DNA of 64,000 bases from Telopea speciosissima (lineage: Eukaryota > Streptophyta > Magnoliopsida > Proteales > Proteaceae), in the NCBI RefSeq assembly GCF_018873765.1, contig NC_057926.1:50335043-50399042 (forward strand), written 5' to 3'. Of the stretch, positions 16,020 through 28,215 are shown one piece after another; position 1 is the first letter of the stretch, and each line of letters opens with the position of its first letter. Below the pieces are notes generated by a model that saw only the letters and a program-made list of their open reading frames with translations, was not told where the DNA came from and searched no databases. Made by a program: the position numbers and the translations under genes.

Positions 16020-16810
16020 TTTTTATTAGGGAGAAAGAATGTTGCCTGGTGGCATGCGGCGGACCGTGTGAAATAACCGTCGCACCCTATGGAAAGGCGA
16101 AAATCCCTGAGAGTGCGACTATTATTTACTCAGCCCTATATCTAGGTGCCACACACCACACGTGACTAGGTAGCGTTCTCTTTTCCTTTTTATTATAATT
16201 TTGTTGGGTGGGACTCAATAACACCCCTTAGTTAATTGACGCTTTTCCATCTACTTCATAGAAGACACAAGCTCCATGTGAAATAGTCTCTTTTGAAGTC
16301 ATATAAGAAAAGCATATGAAATTGATCAGTCCTAATGAAGAAGCTTCAATGAATGTGCATGTGTGCACCAACATTTCATATCTTCCACAAACGAAGCCGC
16401 CCCACCTCTTGACTTGGAAGAAGCAGCATCAAGGTGCTGATGGTGAAAGTTGAAACTACATAGAGAGAGAGAGAGAGAGAGAGAGAGAGGTGGTTTCTCC
16501 CTTGAAATGTCTTCTAACGGATTCCTTCGTCGAAAGCTTGAACAGATCAAAGTTGTTGTACAATCCCTTTTTATTTTTCAAATTGGATTTCAACGAACTT
16601 GTAGACTCATTTTTTATTTTAGGGGGAGGATTCTCTGCCTGGCGACGTGGCTCCTGCATCAGCATAAGAGTCAATCCTAATACGCCTAGGAGCATTAACA
16701 GGGTAGAATTTTCACATTCATGGAGTAAGGTGGTCATTTTATCTTCATTTGTGTCTAAGTGCAGGAACGACACTATCGGGCAGCATTCTTTTTTTCTTTA
16801 TTTTATTATT
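16020..16810. repeat. MITE relics and a (GA)n microsatellite
   Basis: A degraded foldback lies at 16025-16180 (GTTGCCTGGTGGCATGCGG arm). A (GA)n run is at 16462-16488. Another GGTGGTCATT-type unit is at about 16630-16790 (AAGGTGGTCATTTT core, GGGCAGCATTCTTTTT end). Frames across the GA run exist on both strands and are not genes. Confidence 0.45.
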
Positions 16811-17289
16811 ATTTTGAGAGAGAAAAATCGATTCTATGTTCAAACTATGTTCAAATTGTGTCTTCACCCTAGAAAGAGACGAAAAAAAGTTGTTAGTGGT
16901 TTGCAGATGTTTAAAAGTTTAGAAAAGCTCTTTTTTAATGGACATCAATCAGAAACAGATCAGGTTAGGTAGTAGGCTCCACTTATTTAACATAAGTTAT
17001 CAAATTTTGAGGTGGACAATAATACCATTTACGTTAATACAATGACATGGACTATCTGGAGGGATTCGGCTCCTCTACAGCGCACTCTTGAGCTGCACAT
17101 CGTTCGGTCTTGTAATAGGTTGTAAAACGTGATCAAGGTACTGTCATTCAAACAGCGAAGATGGATGAAGCATAGCTGAACGTAGTGCACATGCAATAGA
17201 GAGAAGCTTAATTTTGAAATTGTTAAGAAACAATGTCCAGAAGTGGTGATTTGCAAAAGAAAACAAAATAAGAAAGAGAAGAAGCAACA

Positions 17290-17500
17290 CATACAATGCA
17301 CAACACAAAGGATTTACGTGGTGCACCCCCAAGATGGGAAGCTACATCCACAATCGAGTAATAGAACAAGTTTCACTGTCTCTGAAATGTTACAAACCCT
17401 CAATATCCTTCTCTCCCAATGAAAAGAACAATATAAAGAGAAACTCTAAACCAGAAAGTACAGAAAATGCCCCTACAACCAAAAAATGACCAGCCGGGCA
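17290..17500. repeat. Dispersed-repeat-like sequence
   Basis: Contains GGATTTACGTGGTGCACCCC and GGAAGCTACATCCAC, word patterns often found in plant interspersed repeats. No ends or coding region could be defined. Confidence 0.3.
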
Positions 17501-17912
17501 AGGTTGTACCAAAACTACACATATGTCAAAATATATATCGTTTCGAGGTTGAAATGGCCCTCCGAAGATCCTCTAAACCATTTTTTGGACTGAAATCAGG
17601 CTTCACCAATAATAGAAATCCTCATTTTCAGCTTAGGGGATGCCGTTTGAACGACACCCTAACCACGTATGTAACCGCATGTTTGGGATTCGTCCATCCC
17701 AATCAAGCCATTGCCTGGTTTAGTCCAAGTATGTAACCAAGTTCTTGGGCCCAAACTCAAACTCCTCCTCCTCCTCAGGCCCACTCAGCCTCCTTAACCA
17801 GTTGGCCTATAAGTTTTAATAGGCAGCCACAATACCTATTTCCTCAAACCTAGGCCAGGGTTCCTTTAGCCCAACTAAAGACCAACTCACTAATAATTAT
17901 ATACAGACAATT

Positions 17913-18116
17913 GGAAAAGGATCTTATCTTGCCGTGGTGGGAGCTGCACCTGTGCAGCACCACTAAACGACAAGAAAAATAGGGGTAAGGTAGTCATTTC
18001 ATTGGTGGGTCCCACCTAGGCCCCACATGTGAAATGACCACCTCCCCCTGTATTCAAGGTGGGTTTTGGTGCTGCACAGTGCAGCTCCCGCCACAGCTGC
18101 ACAAGATCCAAGTCCT
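17913..18116. mobile_element. hAT-like foldback MITE, 8-bp target duplication
   Basis: A 204-bp element that folds on itself along nearly its whole length. The left arm GTGGTGGGAGCTGCACCTGT pairs with the right arm GCACAGTGCAGCTCCCGCCA, and the centre contains GGTAGTCATTTCATT opposite GTGAAATGACCACC. It is flanked by perfect AGACAATT at 17905-17912 and 18117-18124. The termini (right end complement AGGACTTGGATCTTG) resemble those of the larger element at 35950-36847. Confidence 0.8.
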
Positions 18117-18124
18117 AGACAATT

Positions 18125-19956
18125 CTACATCAATCTTCACTCATTCTTTTCATGATTTATTGCTAGATCCTTCTCTAACAGTCGTATGTTTTTTTTTTCG
18201 TTTTTGGTAAGATCTCTAAGAGTTGTATTGGTAGCTCCAGCCAGAGCACATAGTAATGAAGAAGGAGTCATAGGTAGAACAAAATAGCAGAAATAGAACT
18301 TCTCTAAGTAATTCCAAAGTAGGCAGGACAAAGCATCATGATGGATAATGTTGCAGCTGAATCTGATCCGATGACGTGGACGTCCTGCAAAATGGTAAAT
18401 GACATTGAAGAGACCCGAAGTGGACTCTAAGGGGATTCTTTGATGCCTAAGTTAGATCACTTGTAGAGGGAGAACGAAGAGAGCGCTTTTGAGTTGTCTA
18501 GATTTTTTATCGAGCCCTTTACCTTAATCTTTGCCTTAAATATTTATAGAAAGAGAGGCGGCGAAAGAATCCCTTTCCTTGTAATGAGTCATTCTTTCAA
18601 TAAAAGATGTGTGATGAGCGAGCTTTGAATCCTTTGATGGTTGAGAGTTTGAATAGTCTTCTACCACGTGTCGATCCTCCAATGAAGGGGTATTTTTATG
18701 TACATCAAATAACAATACTATCAAGAACTAACCATTCAAGATGTCTCAATTTCACACCAATAATTTCGCAGCAGTATGAAACCAAGAACAGTTGAAGTTA
18801 TTTATTGAGTGATTGATCAAAAAAGAAAAATCCCCACTGCAGAACTTGTTAATCAGTAAAACCTCTTAGTCTCTACCGCTAATTTTTTCCAAGTTATACT
18901 CACAATATATGCAATGTCTCTATGAGCAGTCTTATGAACTTTTGTGACAAACTCACTTGTCAGACCTACAAAAGTGTTTGAGAACTAAATTGGCATAGAT
19001 GGACCAAACAAATGAACAGAGTAAAAAGAAAGTCATCAGATAGCCCTCAATCATCCACAATTCATCATACTCCACAATCAGAAGCACAACTAGATTTGAA
19101 AAAAAAAAAAAAAAACCCTAGCATTGCAAGGCAATTTCCATATCAAAGACTGATGGTAATGTATCCACTTGCTTTAACAAATAAGAAATTTAAGGTAATG
19201 CAGTCTTCTCCATATTTGCCAGTCCAAAAATCTGGATACAACATCTATGATACAGAACTCTGCTATTCAAAGGTACAAAGAAACATTTTGTATGAACTGT
19301 AAAATTTACACAGAGAGAGAGAGAGAGAGAGTTTTTATGGGCTCTCCTATATCATTACTTTGAGATAGGAACATAAATTCAAATCAGATAAAGCTTGAGA
19401 TAAATGTTTGGGGAGTATAAGCTTATCAACTAGAAAAGAACAGGATTACAATTTACAAATAAACTTGACCAGATTAATCTTCCAATGAAAAATATTGACC
19501 TGCATAATTAACATGGAAAAGGATAGTTAGGGTTCCTCATTAGCTACAACCATTGAAAAGGTATGAGATGCAGTGGGAGTGTGGGACTATCTGCACTAAA
19601 AACCCTATTTAACTGGGTTACTGGACCATATGGGAAGTTGCAAGCATAATCAAATGCTTCTCTGCTAGTTTATCAGAATTCTCAACTTCATCTCTCTTCA
19701 CTGCCTCTGAGTACTTTCTCAGTAATCAGAAAATTCTTCTGTATTAGAGAAGAGCAAATTCTGAATACCTTCCCATTTACACACACACCAAAAAAGGGCT
19801 AACCTGACATAACAAGTAATTACTGCTAATTACGATGGCAAAACATATACACCCTTAATTAATAGTCTAATACCGTAATAGGACTCTTATTTTCCTTCTG
19901 GTCTTCTACTGTTCCTCTGAGCTGCTGGAGGTGTGTAGCCTCTGAAGGAGGAAAAA
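18125..19956. other. Spacer upstream of the SecE-like gene
   Basis: AT-rich with a (GA)n run at 19311-19331 and an A-run at 19099-19114. No exon was recognised. The last ~100 bases are probably the leader of the SecE-like gene. Confidence 0.4.
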
Positions 19957-22362
19957 ATGATGGCTTCCAGATTTATAGCAAAGGGTCCAGGTTCCCTTCT
20001 TCTTCTTCTTTCTCGTCTTTCAGTTATAAATTATGTCCACCTGAACGAGAACTTACACTGGTTGTACTATTTATCTCTTTGCTGCTGTTATATTAGGTTT
20101 CGTTGATCTTGGTAGTCATAAACTAACATCTCGGACACAAAGGTCTATTGCCGCTGGATTTGCAGGTTCTAATACACTCCAGTTTGTTTCAGGGCGGGTG
20201 AGTTTGGTTTTTCTTTTCCCCCTTCTTTTCCACTTTTTGGCTCTTTATTAAGAATTTTCTCTACCCAATTGAGTTTTCTCATTCTGTTTCAAAACAGATT
20301 TGGGGAAGACGTAATTGGTGTTCTATTGCGGCACTTACCCACATCAAATGTGCTGCTTCATCCGGAAGGAATCAACAAGAACTTAGGTTCAATGAGGACG
20401 AGAATCGCTCAGAACCCTTTTGGTCATCTCTTATTAAAGAAGCAATCTGGTATTGTACCTTTGGGCTTCCTTATTTTCTTTCAGAGTTTTTTCTTTGTTA
20501 TTTTGCTATTTGAGCAAGAGAAGACGTTAAAATTGATATCCATGTTTGAAGAAATTCAGCATTTTGGATGAGTATTAGTGCTTATTAGGGGATGTTTCCT
20601 TGTCTCTTCACAGGGCCTTGAGATCGTTGCTTGTATTTCTGCTTGAGCAGCCTGGACAGCTGAAATATATAGAATGGCCAAGCTTCCAAAGCACGGTTTG
20701 TATTCTAAACCTGAATTAGTTCATCGACACATGTTAGTTATATGTTACTCCTTAATAAATTAGCTTCTCTGCTGATTTGACTGTGCAAGGGTTGGAGGTC
20801 ACTCTATGAATAGCTAGATTATACCCCCTAATTGCTGTCCCAAAATACTGGTTCAACATAATGCAATTGCTTTGCCTGGAATCTTTGCAAGTCCAATACA
20901 AACTATATCATAACAGAAAAGGAATATGAGTAATAGAAAATTTTGAATTTAAACAAACTCGATCTACATCAGTATATAATCAAGCTTTTAAGTTACCTGA
21001 TAGATTCCATTGAATTCTTGCATGGTAGGAGTTTCTTGGATTAATTCTAAGGATTGGAATCAATCATAAGTTGCTTGAGTAAGCATGGTTGATTCAATAC
21101 TTCTATTTGTATTTGGAATTGCATTTTATAACCTGCAGTTATACCTAAAATACACGGATGATGTAGTTTTGATGTTATCTGCACTTCCTTGCAAATACTT
21201 ATGTGATGACTGTTGTTAACAATGTAGCTTTCAAAGTAATCTGCAGGTGAAAAGGATAAGGGCTTGAGAGATGTGGAATGAATTAGACTGAAAAATGAGT
21301 GTTGTAATGGTCTCAGACATGAGAGCTCTATAACTGCCTTGATGTAACTCCCTTAAGCTTCATTAAGCTTTACTCTGTGCTGTTTGTCAAGGTGAACATA
21401 GTTTAGTGGGTTGCAAGGGTCATTAATTAGCTGCAATTCGTTTTCTTATTATAAATTTTCCAGTCACCTCCCATTTTTCCAGCTGATAGTGTAGAGAATC
21501 TTTCCTTGCATGAACCATGTGTTATCTGACAGTGGAGGACAAATTTCCTCTAAATTCTTTCCATTTCTGGTCTCTCTCTCTCTCTCTAGCATTTTAATCT
21601 TCCTTTCTCCCTCATCAACAGTTGGTTCATTGCCAGTATGATGGTTTAGGCAGTTATTGGAATCACACTTTCTTGCTCAATCTTTATCAGGTTCACTTAT
21701 CCTGTTTTTTTTTTCCATTGTCCAACTCTTTCAGCTAGTTACCGTTGGCAGCTATATAATTCTACCTTCTGTAGGTATTTTGCATCCAGGATGCTGCTTT
21801 TGTATCAGTGCGGTCCTACTTTGGACACCCCATATTCCCTCTGGCTACTATACATATCCACTCTTCTACACCGCCAACAATGGACCGGTCCATGGATCGT
21901 TATTTTGAACTGGCTACCATGTTATTGAATAATGCCACAAACATTCTATTCTAAAAGAGATGGAAACTCTCAATAAATGTGCTATCAGTTTGACTTCTAG
22001 TTTGGTTGTGTTTTCTTTTGGTGAAACAGATTTTCCTTTTTTGTTTTCCTTTCCCTGCCCTACTAGTTTTAATTGTCACTAAAAAACATCTTTTCAGACA
22101 CCTTCATTTTTCGAACTATATTTGGTTATTGAATACATTTCTAACTCAACTAACTTAGATTACACTCAGGCTACTTTTCTCTTAATGGTGTACTATTTCT
22201 GATGCTGTCAGTATTTTCTATTAATTATTGAGTGAGATCAAGGAGAGGTGAGAGGGAAGAAGGAAAGAAAATAAAAATGGCTCAAGAGAGTTATTTGATC
22301 TCTCTCTCTCTTTCTCTTTCTGCAGAAATATTACATCTTATATCCCCATAACATATACTTAT

Positions 22363-22405
<43 letters not shown>

Positions 22406-22443
22406 GAAATATTACATCTTATATCCCCATAACATATACTTAT

Positions 22444-22478
<35 letters not shown>

Positions 22479-23908
22479 GAAATATTACATCTTATATCCC
22501 CATAACATATATTCACAACAGGGCCAGTTGCTTTCAAATGTTTCTTGGTATTTAGTATGGCTCACCTGCTTTCATCCATCCATTGGATTTTATTCGCTGA
22601 TTAGAAATGGGTTCCATTTTAGAGACTTGTTTAAGAAAAGTTGAGTGGCTGACATTGTGTATCTCTAAATTCTTGTAACTAGTCATGTCCCTTCTCCAAT
22701 ACTTTCAAAATTTTCAATCTTGCCCATTTTGATGGATTATGAAGTTTGAAAGCATAATTTGTTCTTTGGAAATCCTTTTGTTATCATATGACGTATCTCA
22801 GGCCAATTGAACCCTATTTTTGGCAAGCAACAATACTGGAATTTATTAAGCAACTATCCTGCATGATCCATGGAAGTTAATGGGACTTATTTTGACAGTA
22901 GTATGACTTTATTAGACTTCTTGAAAATCTTTAAGAAAGTCAGTAACTACCATTTAGGAGTAGAGATTGGTAATACTGGTCTCACCGTTTTGGTTTCAGC
23001 TCCTTCTATCCACTCTCTGTGGACTTATATCAGGTCATCAACAGATATAATTGGCACGGCTTTCTTTTAGGAATTAGGATTTGTATTGCTGGTCCCACTT
23101 TTTCATAGTTATTTTTTTTCCCCCTTTTGTTTGATGAGTTCCTTCACTATTATTTCTTTACTCTAGCAACAGGAGAAACAATACAAAAAAGACAATCCTC
23201 CTTGTAAGGAGATGTCACATTAAACACCCTACAACTCAAAAAGATCAAAATATGAAGTTAAATATCACTATGGTATGTAGTCCCCACCTCAAATCCTAGG
23301 CCAATAAGCCCCCTATGTATTGCCAATTCATCTGTGGTACGTGTCATTGATATCTTCAGGATTCTCTTGGAATGAGCGACTCCAAAAGGGTCATTTGGTC
23401 ATCACTAGTTCTGTAATTCTTTGTACATGTATAACCATCAGCCCATCAAAGACTCCTATCATTTTCTTATGCTGGAGGCTGGCATGGTCAGAATCATGTG
23501 CAAGTTAAATCATTGAAAAAAAAAGCTGCTTTGATCATTTAACGGTTGAACTTTGGTTGATGCAATTGTGTGCTTACTGACATTTCTGCATAATGTAATT
23601 GGTGCTTATTCTTTTAAATTTGATCCTTCTGTCGTCTTAAAGCATATTTGATTTTTAGTTCTGATTAATATACTTAGCCTGGTGAATTTGGGCCATAGTC
23701 TTACAAGTTCATTTATGAATAGCAGTTTGTTCTGTCAATGGATGAGACATGAAAGGCCATGTTCTTACTGGGGATTTTCTTTGACTATTTGCAGCTGAAG
23801 ACAGCAACTCTCACACTTGTTCTTGTGGCCTTTCTTATTGTTGCGATCGCATCTGTTGATTCAGCACTCTGTTATCTATTAACATTAATGCTTCGAAAAT
23901 CTGCATGA
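19957..23908 (+). CDS. SECE2: Plastid SecE-like translocase subunit (SECE2-type)
   Basis: A SecE subunit clamps the SecY channel of a Sec translocase. The N-terminus (MMASRFIAKG; later RRNWCSIAALTHIKCAA) looks like a plastid transit peptide, and the protein resembles the inner-envelope SECE2 type rather than thylakoid SECE1. Exons: 19957-19990, 20097-20197, 20298-20449, 20614-20695 and 23795-23908. All have GT-AG borders and continuous phase and give 160 aa. Exon 4 holds the SecE amphipathic hinge (GQLKYIEWPSF, residues ~111-120; IEWPS is the family landmark). Exon 5 encodes one membrane helix (residues ~124-157) and ends LRKSA. The first exon is the least certain: reading through intron 1 hits a stop, and only the donor after GGGTCCAG gives the right phase. 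Intron 4 is 3.1 kb and carries a CT-rich triplicated repeat. Confidence 0.8.
22300..22520 (+). repeat. Triplicated (CT)n + TGCAGAAATATTAC unit
   Basis: Three consecutive units (GCAGAAAT starts at 22322, 22403 and 22476), each with a CT microsatellite followed by TGCAGAAATATTACATCTTA. They lie inside the last intron of the SecE-like gene. Each unit ends its pyrimidine run in CAG, like a 3' splice site. Confidence 0.9.
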
Positions 23909-24674
23909 TCCTGTGCTGCTTCCAAATTCACACACATTAGTGGGTTCTCAAGTTAACAATTCCAGATGCTGCCAGAATATCATGGTTGAATAGCACCACA
24001 GGCATGTTTCCTCTATACCCACATGAAATCAATCTAGTTACTGAACTAGCAGGTTTGTCGACAGAAAAGCATTAGCATGTTTGCTAGATCGAGAAATTGT
24101 GGAAGATATGGGACATTAATCATGTTGTTCATATATTTTTTAATTTAAGTCATCATAGTTCACTTAAGATATCCCTTCCCCAAACTTTTGGAAAGTAGTT
24201 GAAAACTCAATTTTGGTTTAGAGGCTTTTAGACCATTGAAATTACATGGTTTAGAGCTCAAAAATGGTGTCATATGGATAGGATGGGATCCTGAATTCCA
24301 CACATGCTTAATCAATATCTGATACTACCCTTCCAATGGTCAGTTCACCCACTCAGCCCTACATTTTAGAGGTCATGAAATTTTTTATGCCCTAAACCTG
24401 ATCCCAAGTCATTTATTTGGTACATCCAAAGGAGCAGGGATTTTCGTTCTAACTCTTCTCGGGGAATTTCATCTATGATCTTTTAGCTGTTGCATTGGTT
24501 TTTCTTATTGCTGGTCTGGGCAGCCACTTTGTACAAAAATGCCAAAGGTTAAGACCTATTCCAAACTCAACCTGTCCCAAGACTCTTCTTAGGTGGGATT
24601 AGCACTGGGCAAGGACCCTTTTTCTGACCTCATGTCCCACAAAGTCTGGGTAGTGGGCCATAACAAAGGGTGCT
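23909..24674. other. Spacer downstream of the SecE-like gene
   Basis: Likely 3' UTR for the first few hundred bases. No further exon was recognised. Confidence 0.4.
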
Positions 24675-24952
24675 GAAGATTTTACTGCCTTTTTTTGCTA
24701 AGATATCTACCACCACATTTGCTTGGCGAAAGTTATGAGAGATCTTCCAAGAAATTGATCGCATATAAGATTTGAGAACAGACCATGTAGCAAGGAAGAA
24801 CCATAGTAGCTTGGAAGATTTAACTGCCTTTTTTTGCTAAGATATCTACCACCACATTTGCTTGGCGAAAGTTATGAGAGATCTTCCAAGAAATTGATCG
24901 CATATAAGATTTGAGAACAGACCATGTAGCAAGGAAGAACCATAGTAGCTTG
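24675..24952 (+). repeat. 139-bp tandem duplication
   Basis: Two almost identical adjacent copies of about 139 bp (GAAGATTT at 24675, 24813 and 24953). They duplicate the C-terminal part of the LINE RNase H relic. Confidence 0.9.
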
Positions 24953-25255
24953 GAAGATTTAACTGCTATCACGAAGGTGGTTGAATCAGACTCATCCTGA
25001 AGTCTCTGTATATGCTTACCCTGTCATTTCCATTCCAATAATGAAGGCTTCCAACTCCACATTGTAGTTGTATGAGCACCATAAGGGAACACCAGTCGAA
25101 TTGCAAAATATTCCATCACCACCAGTTTTACCTGGATTGCCTAGCGCTCAATTCATCAATGTTAAGCTTATACCAATGTTCGGTTTGCACCAAAACACTT
25201 TCAAAATTGTTGGGACTTTTGGAACTCTAGAAGAAATCCCCCCAAAATAAATCTG
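24675..25255 (-). pseudogene. LINE RNase H-domain relic
   Basis: On the minus strand the sequence decodes piecewise to the RNase H domain found at the end of plant L1-type LINE ORF2 and related reverse-transcriptase-like genes. ALGNPGKTGGDGIFCNSTG is near 25110-25165, ELEAFIIGMEM near 25030-25060, and SHNFRQANVVVDILAKKGS near the C-terminus. Several frameshifts and stops separate the pieces, so it is inactive. The C-terminal part is tandemly duplicated (24675-24813 and 24814-24952). Confidence 0.75.
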
Positions 25256-26856
25256 AGGATCTTGAGCTCATTACCAAATAGAAAACCATGGAAAACCTGG
25301 CATTCATCATTCCATTTTAGGGCTGTGCAGGGAGCCTTTTAAACATTGGCTATATATGTATAGACAATATGAAGATGCTAATCTTATATAAATACATCAT
25401 GTCGCCAATAAACTATGGGGAAAGAAAATTTTATTTCCCATCCCCTATTTTAATTTTGAGTTGATTCTAAGCTCCCATATGAGGTTTGGTATGAGAAGCA
25501 TGACGGAACTCCCATGGCTCAAAGGGTGGAATATGATTGGAAACCTTCAATCTGTACTTCTTGCAAATCTTTTTCCTATTCTCAGTTACCTGTCTTGTTC
25601 GGAAGTCTGCTTCTCTTGACAACCAATGTATCGATGCTCGCCTCAGCTTGAGTGCATTGACAGATGAGATTGTTGAGAGTGATCAGCATATGGGGTCCCT
25701 GAGGAGAATGGAACAGTGGTTGGGAGAAAGATAAAACTAGCAGTGGCTCAATATAATGCATCAGTCAAATCGAAGCTGTGTAGGATATTATTCCCGCCAG
25801 ACTTGAGTCAAACTAAAATGGTTCCCCCCTTCCCCCTAAAAGGAAATCAATCAAAGGTAAAGTGTTTAATGCGGATTCTTCGCTCATACGTGCCGATCTA
25901 TGGGGTATTTTCATTCCTTGTCCACCCTTTCTATTGCTGTATTTTCGAAACCATAATCACAACAATTAGGAATAGAAAATATATATGAAAGAAAGACTTA
26001 ACTATTGGAATAAAGGTATTCATTGTTATTTGTTAACTAGGGTAAGGCTGCATATATTATGACCCTCCTTAGACCTTCTAGTCCTTTATTGTTATTTGTT
26101 ATTTGATTTGATACATTAGGGGTGGACATTAGGGGTGGGGTTCCGGATCCTAACGACATCCAATATGACATGATGCGGCTCTTGTTAGAGATTTGCCCTA
26201 AAAAAATGTGAAATGAATGAAGTTTTTTTTTTAAAAATGAAAGTTATTTAATATAATTTTTGTGCGCTTTACATGTGAAATGTTAGGACTACCCATACAT
26301 TAAATAATTTTTAGGGGTAAGATAAGGACAAAAAAGTAAAGTTTACAGCTTCTTAGTTCACCTATTTGATGACAACAAGATGCATTCAATAAAAAAGGAT
26401 TTCTTGCACAATAGTCATTAACGTCATTGACTAAAAGAAATTATCCAGTGGAGGTTTCAAATAAAATTAATCATAAATTTTTTTGGCTGACGAATGAACT
26501 TTTGGCCCCACTAGTCCCTCCAGCACAAGCATACGATCTTACACACACGCATCGATCAATCATCAAATCCTATGAGAACCATAGAAGCGAAGCCTTAGGG
26601 CTGACCCCTAAAAGGTTAGAAGAGTCGAACTCAAAACGCATGCCAATTCAGGCACATCAATATGCTTATCTTTCATCAATATAATGAGATACACACAACA
26701 CCAATAGAATCTTATATCAAAGATATGAACAATCTTCAATGTATTTTTTGGATATTTGAGGTTCAAGCAACTCCTACAACTACCATTCCATTCTTTTTTC
26801 CTTTTTCAGCATGCTCAGAAGTTTGAATCACAACACCCATATTTACAGCAATAACT
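25256..26856. other. Region with no recognised gene
   Basis: No intact exon was seen. It may contain further decayed LINE or copia sequence (the stretch 26700-26856 leads into the copia relic), but nothing that can be aligned by eye. Confidence 0.35.
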
Positions 26857-27372
26857 TTGAAGCATAAAATGCTTATGCTGGTGATTATGATCCTTAATTA
26901 TCTGGATCCCACCAACTATCACAGCCTCCTAGGTGCACTTCAGTATATCACTTTTATTAGACCATATTTGTCTTATTCTGTCTACTCTGTGTGCCACTTT
27001 CTGCATGCAAAGCATCCTCTCCTTCATCATAGGATCCCTATTCTTCCCCAAAGTACTTAGGAGTTAGGACTTCTATTCATACGGCTATTTGGGCTGGTTT
27101 CCTTTTGATATGTTGCTCTATTACTAGATTTTGTCCTTTCTTTGGGCAGCATTCTCATTTCATAGAGTGCCAAAAAGCAATCCACTGAGACTAGAGTTTT
27201 GTTGATCATTTTACCTTGACAGTTGAACTCATTTGGCTTACATATTATGATTTCTCTATTGTGACAATTTAAGTGCTCTTCATTTGTCTATAAATCCTGT
27301 ATTTCATGGCTGGGTGGAACACATGAAATTGGATTATTACTCTGTTTGGGAGGAGGTGGTCTTAGGTGCCCC
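26857..27372 (+). pseudogene. Ty1/copia pol relic (RT end and RNase H)
   Basis: The open stretch 26857-27060 encodes DPTNYHSLLGALQYITFIRP followed by YSVCHFLHA, the conserved end of copia reverse transcriptase. Further on, 27258-27370 encodes CDNLSALHLSINPVFHGWVE and then HMKLDYYSVWEEVVLG, the copia RNase H C-terminal region. The piece between is shifted and stop-containing. This is an inactive, LTR-less fragment. Confidence 0.85.
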
Positions 27373-27432
27373 CACTAGTCATCACACGACACACGATATG
27401 TGAGGTTTTGCTTGGTATAGAGACGGTTGATT

Positions 27433-27586
27433 GAATTTAGCTCGTCTCCAGGGTGCTGTCAGGGGACATCCAACGATGGAGCTGTGCTGCACATATCTCG
27501 GCGCACTCCTAGGGATGTGTGCGACACAGCCCAACGGCTGGCAGCACCCTGGGCATTCCTTGCTCCTTGGAGAAGATCCTAATCCC
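27433..27586. mobile_element. hAT-like MITE, 8-bp target duplication
   Basis: A 154-bp inverted-repeat element with termini GAATTTAGCTCGTCTCCAGG and the complement of CCTTGGAGAAGATCCTAATC, and inner arms GGTGCTGTC / GGCAGCACC. It is flanked by GGTTGATT at 27425-27432 and 27587-27594. It lies next to, or has landed in, the decaying copia relic. Confidence 0.75.
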
Positions 27587-27624
27587 GGTTGATTACACGA
27601 AGCTTAGCAGAGCAAAGTTATCAG

Positions 27625-27760
27625 CTCAAAACCATGTATATAATGACGACAACAACAACAACAAACTCAGCCTTATCCCAACTTAATGGAGTCGGCTTCA
27701 TGGATCCAAACAAAACAAGGTAGTAACCAAACGAGAAAAAAAAAAAAAAAAAAAGGAAAA
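27625..27760 (+). repeat. Plant high-copy repeat with poly(A)
   Basis: An (ACA)n run followed by CTCAGCCTTATCCCAACTTA and GGAGTCGGCTTCATGGATCC and then an A-run (27738-27754). The block CAGCCTTATCCCAACT...GTCGGCT...ATGGATCC recurs widely in plant genomes and transcripts. I cannot assign a family. Confidence 0.5.
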
Positions 27761-28019
27761 GAGGGATGGGGAAAGTGATGAGAAATGAAAAATGAACAAT
27801 AGTAAGAGAAAAGAAGTACAACCCAGCACATCAGGAGAATCTCAACTAAATGAGATCTGCGACATGGATCTTACCCTCCAATAAGCTATATATAAAGGGT
27901 ATTTTAGATAAAAATAAATTTACCATCATTAATAGGTTTTGTCTTATAATGATGGGGTTTTTGTCTCTTGAGTACCACAAATTTACCACTGAAATTTTCC
28001 CTTCTACTTTTTTGTTGAA

Positions 28020-28215
28020 GAAATATTTTCTACGGGGAAGTGCACTACCCACCCCCAAAACACAGAGGGGGCAAAATAACGCCCTACCCTTCATGAAAGC
28101 CAACTATGCCTGCCCAATTGATACTCAAGCTCCCCCATTCACCCACCCATTGGTACCCACACGCATGCAGGAGCCACGCTCCCCCAAAGAGAAGTCTTGC
28201 CCCTTTTTCTTGCAT
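28020..28215. repeat. Possible MITE relic
   Basis: C/A-rich sequence bounded by GGGGAAGTGCACTACCCACC and CAGGAGCCACGCTCCCCCAA, with an internal CCCATTGGTACCC. It resembles the MITE family at 5.6 kb in opposite orientation, but no target duplication was found. Confidence 0.35.
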
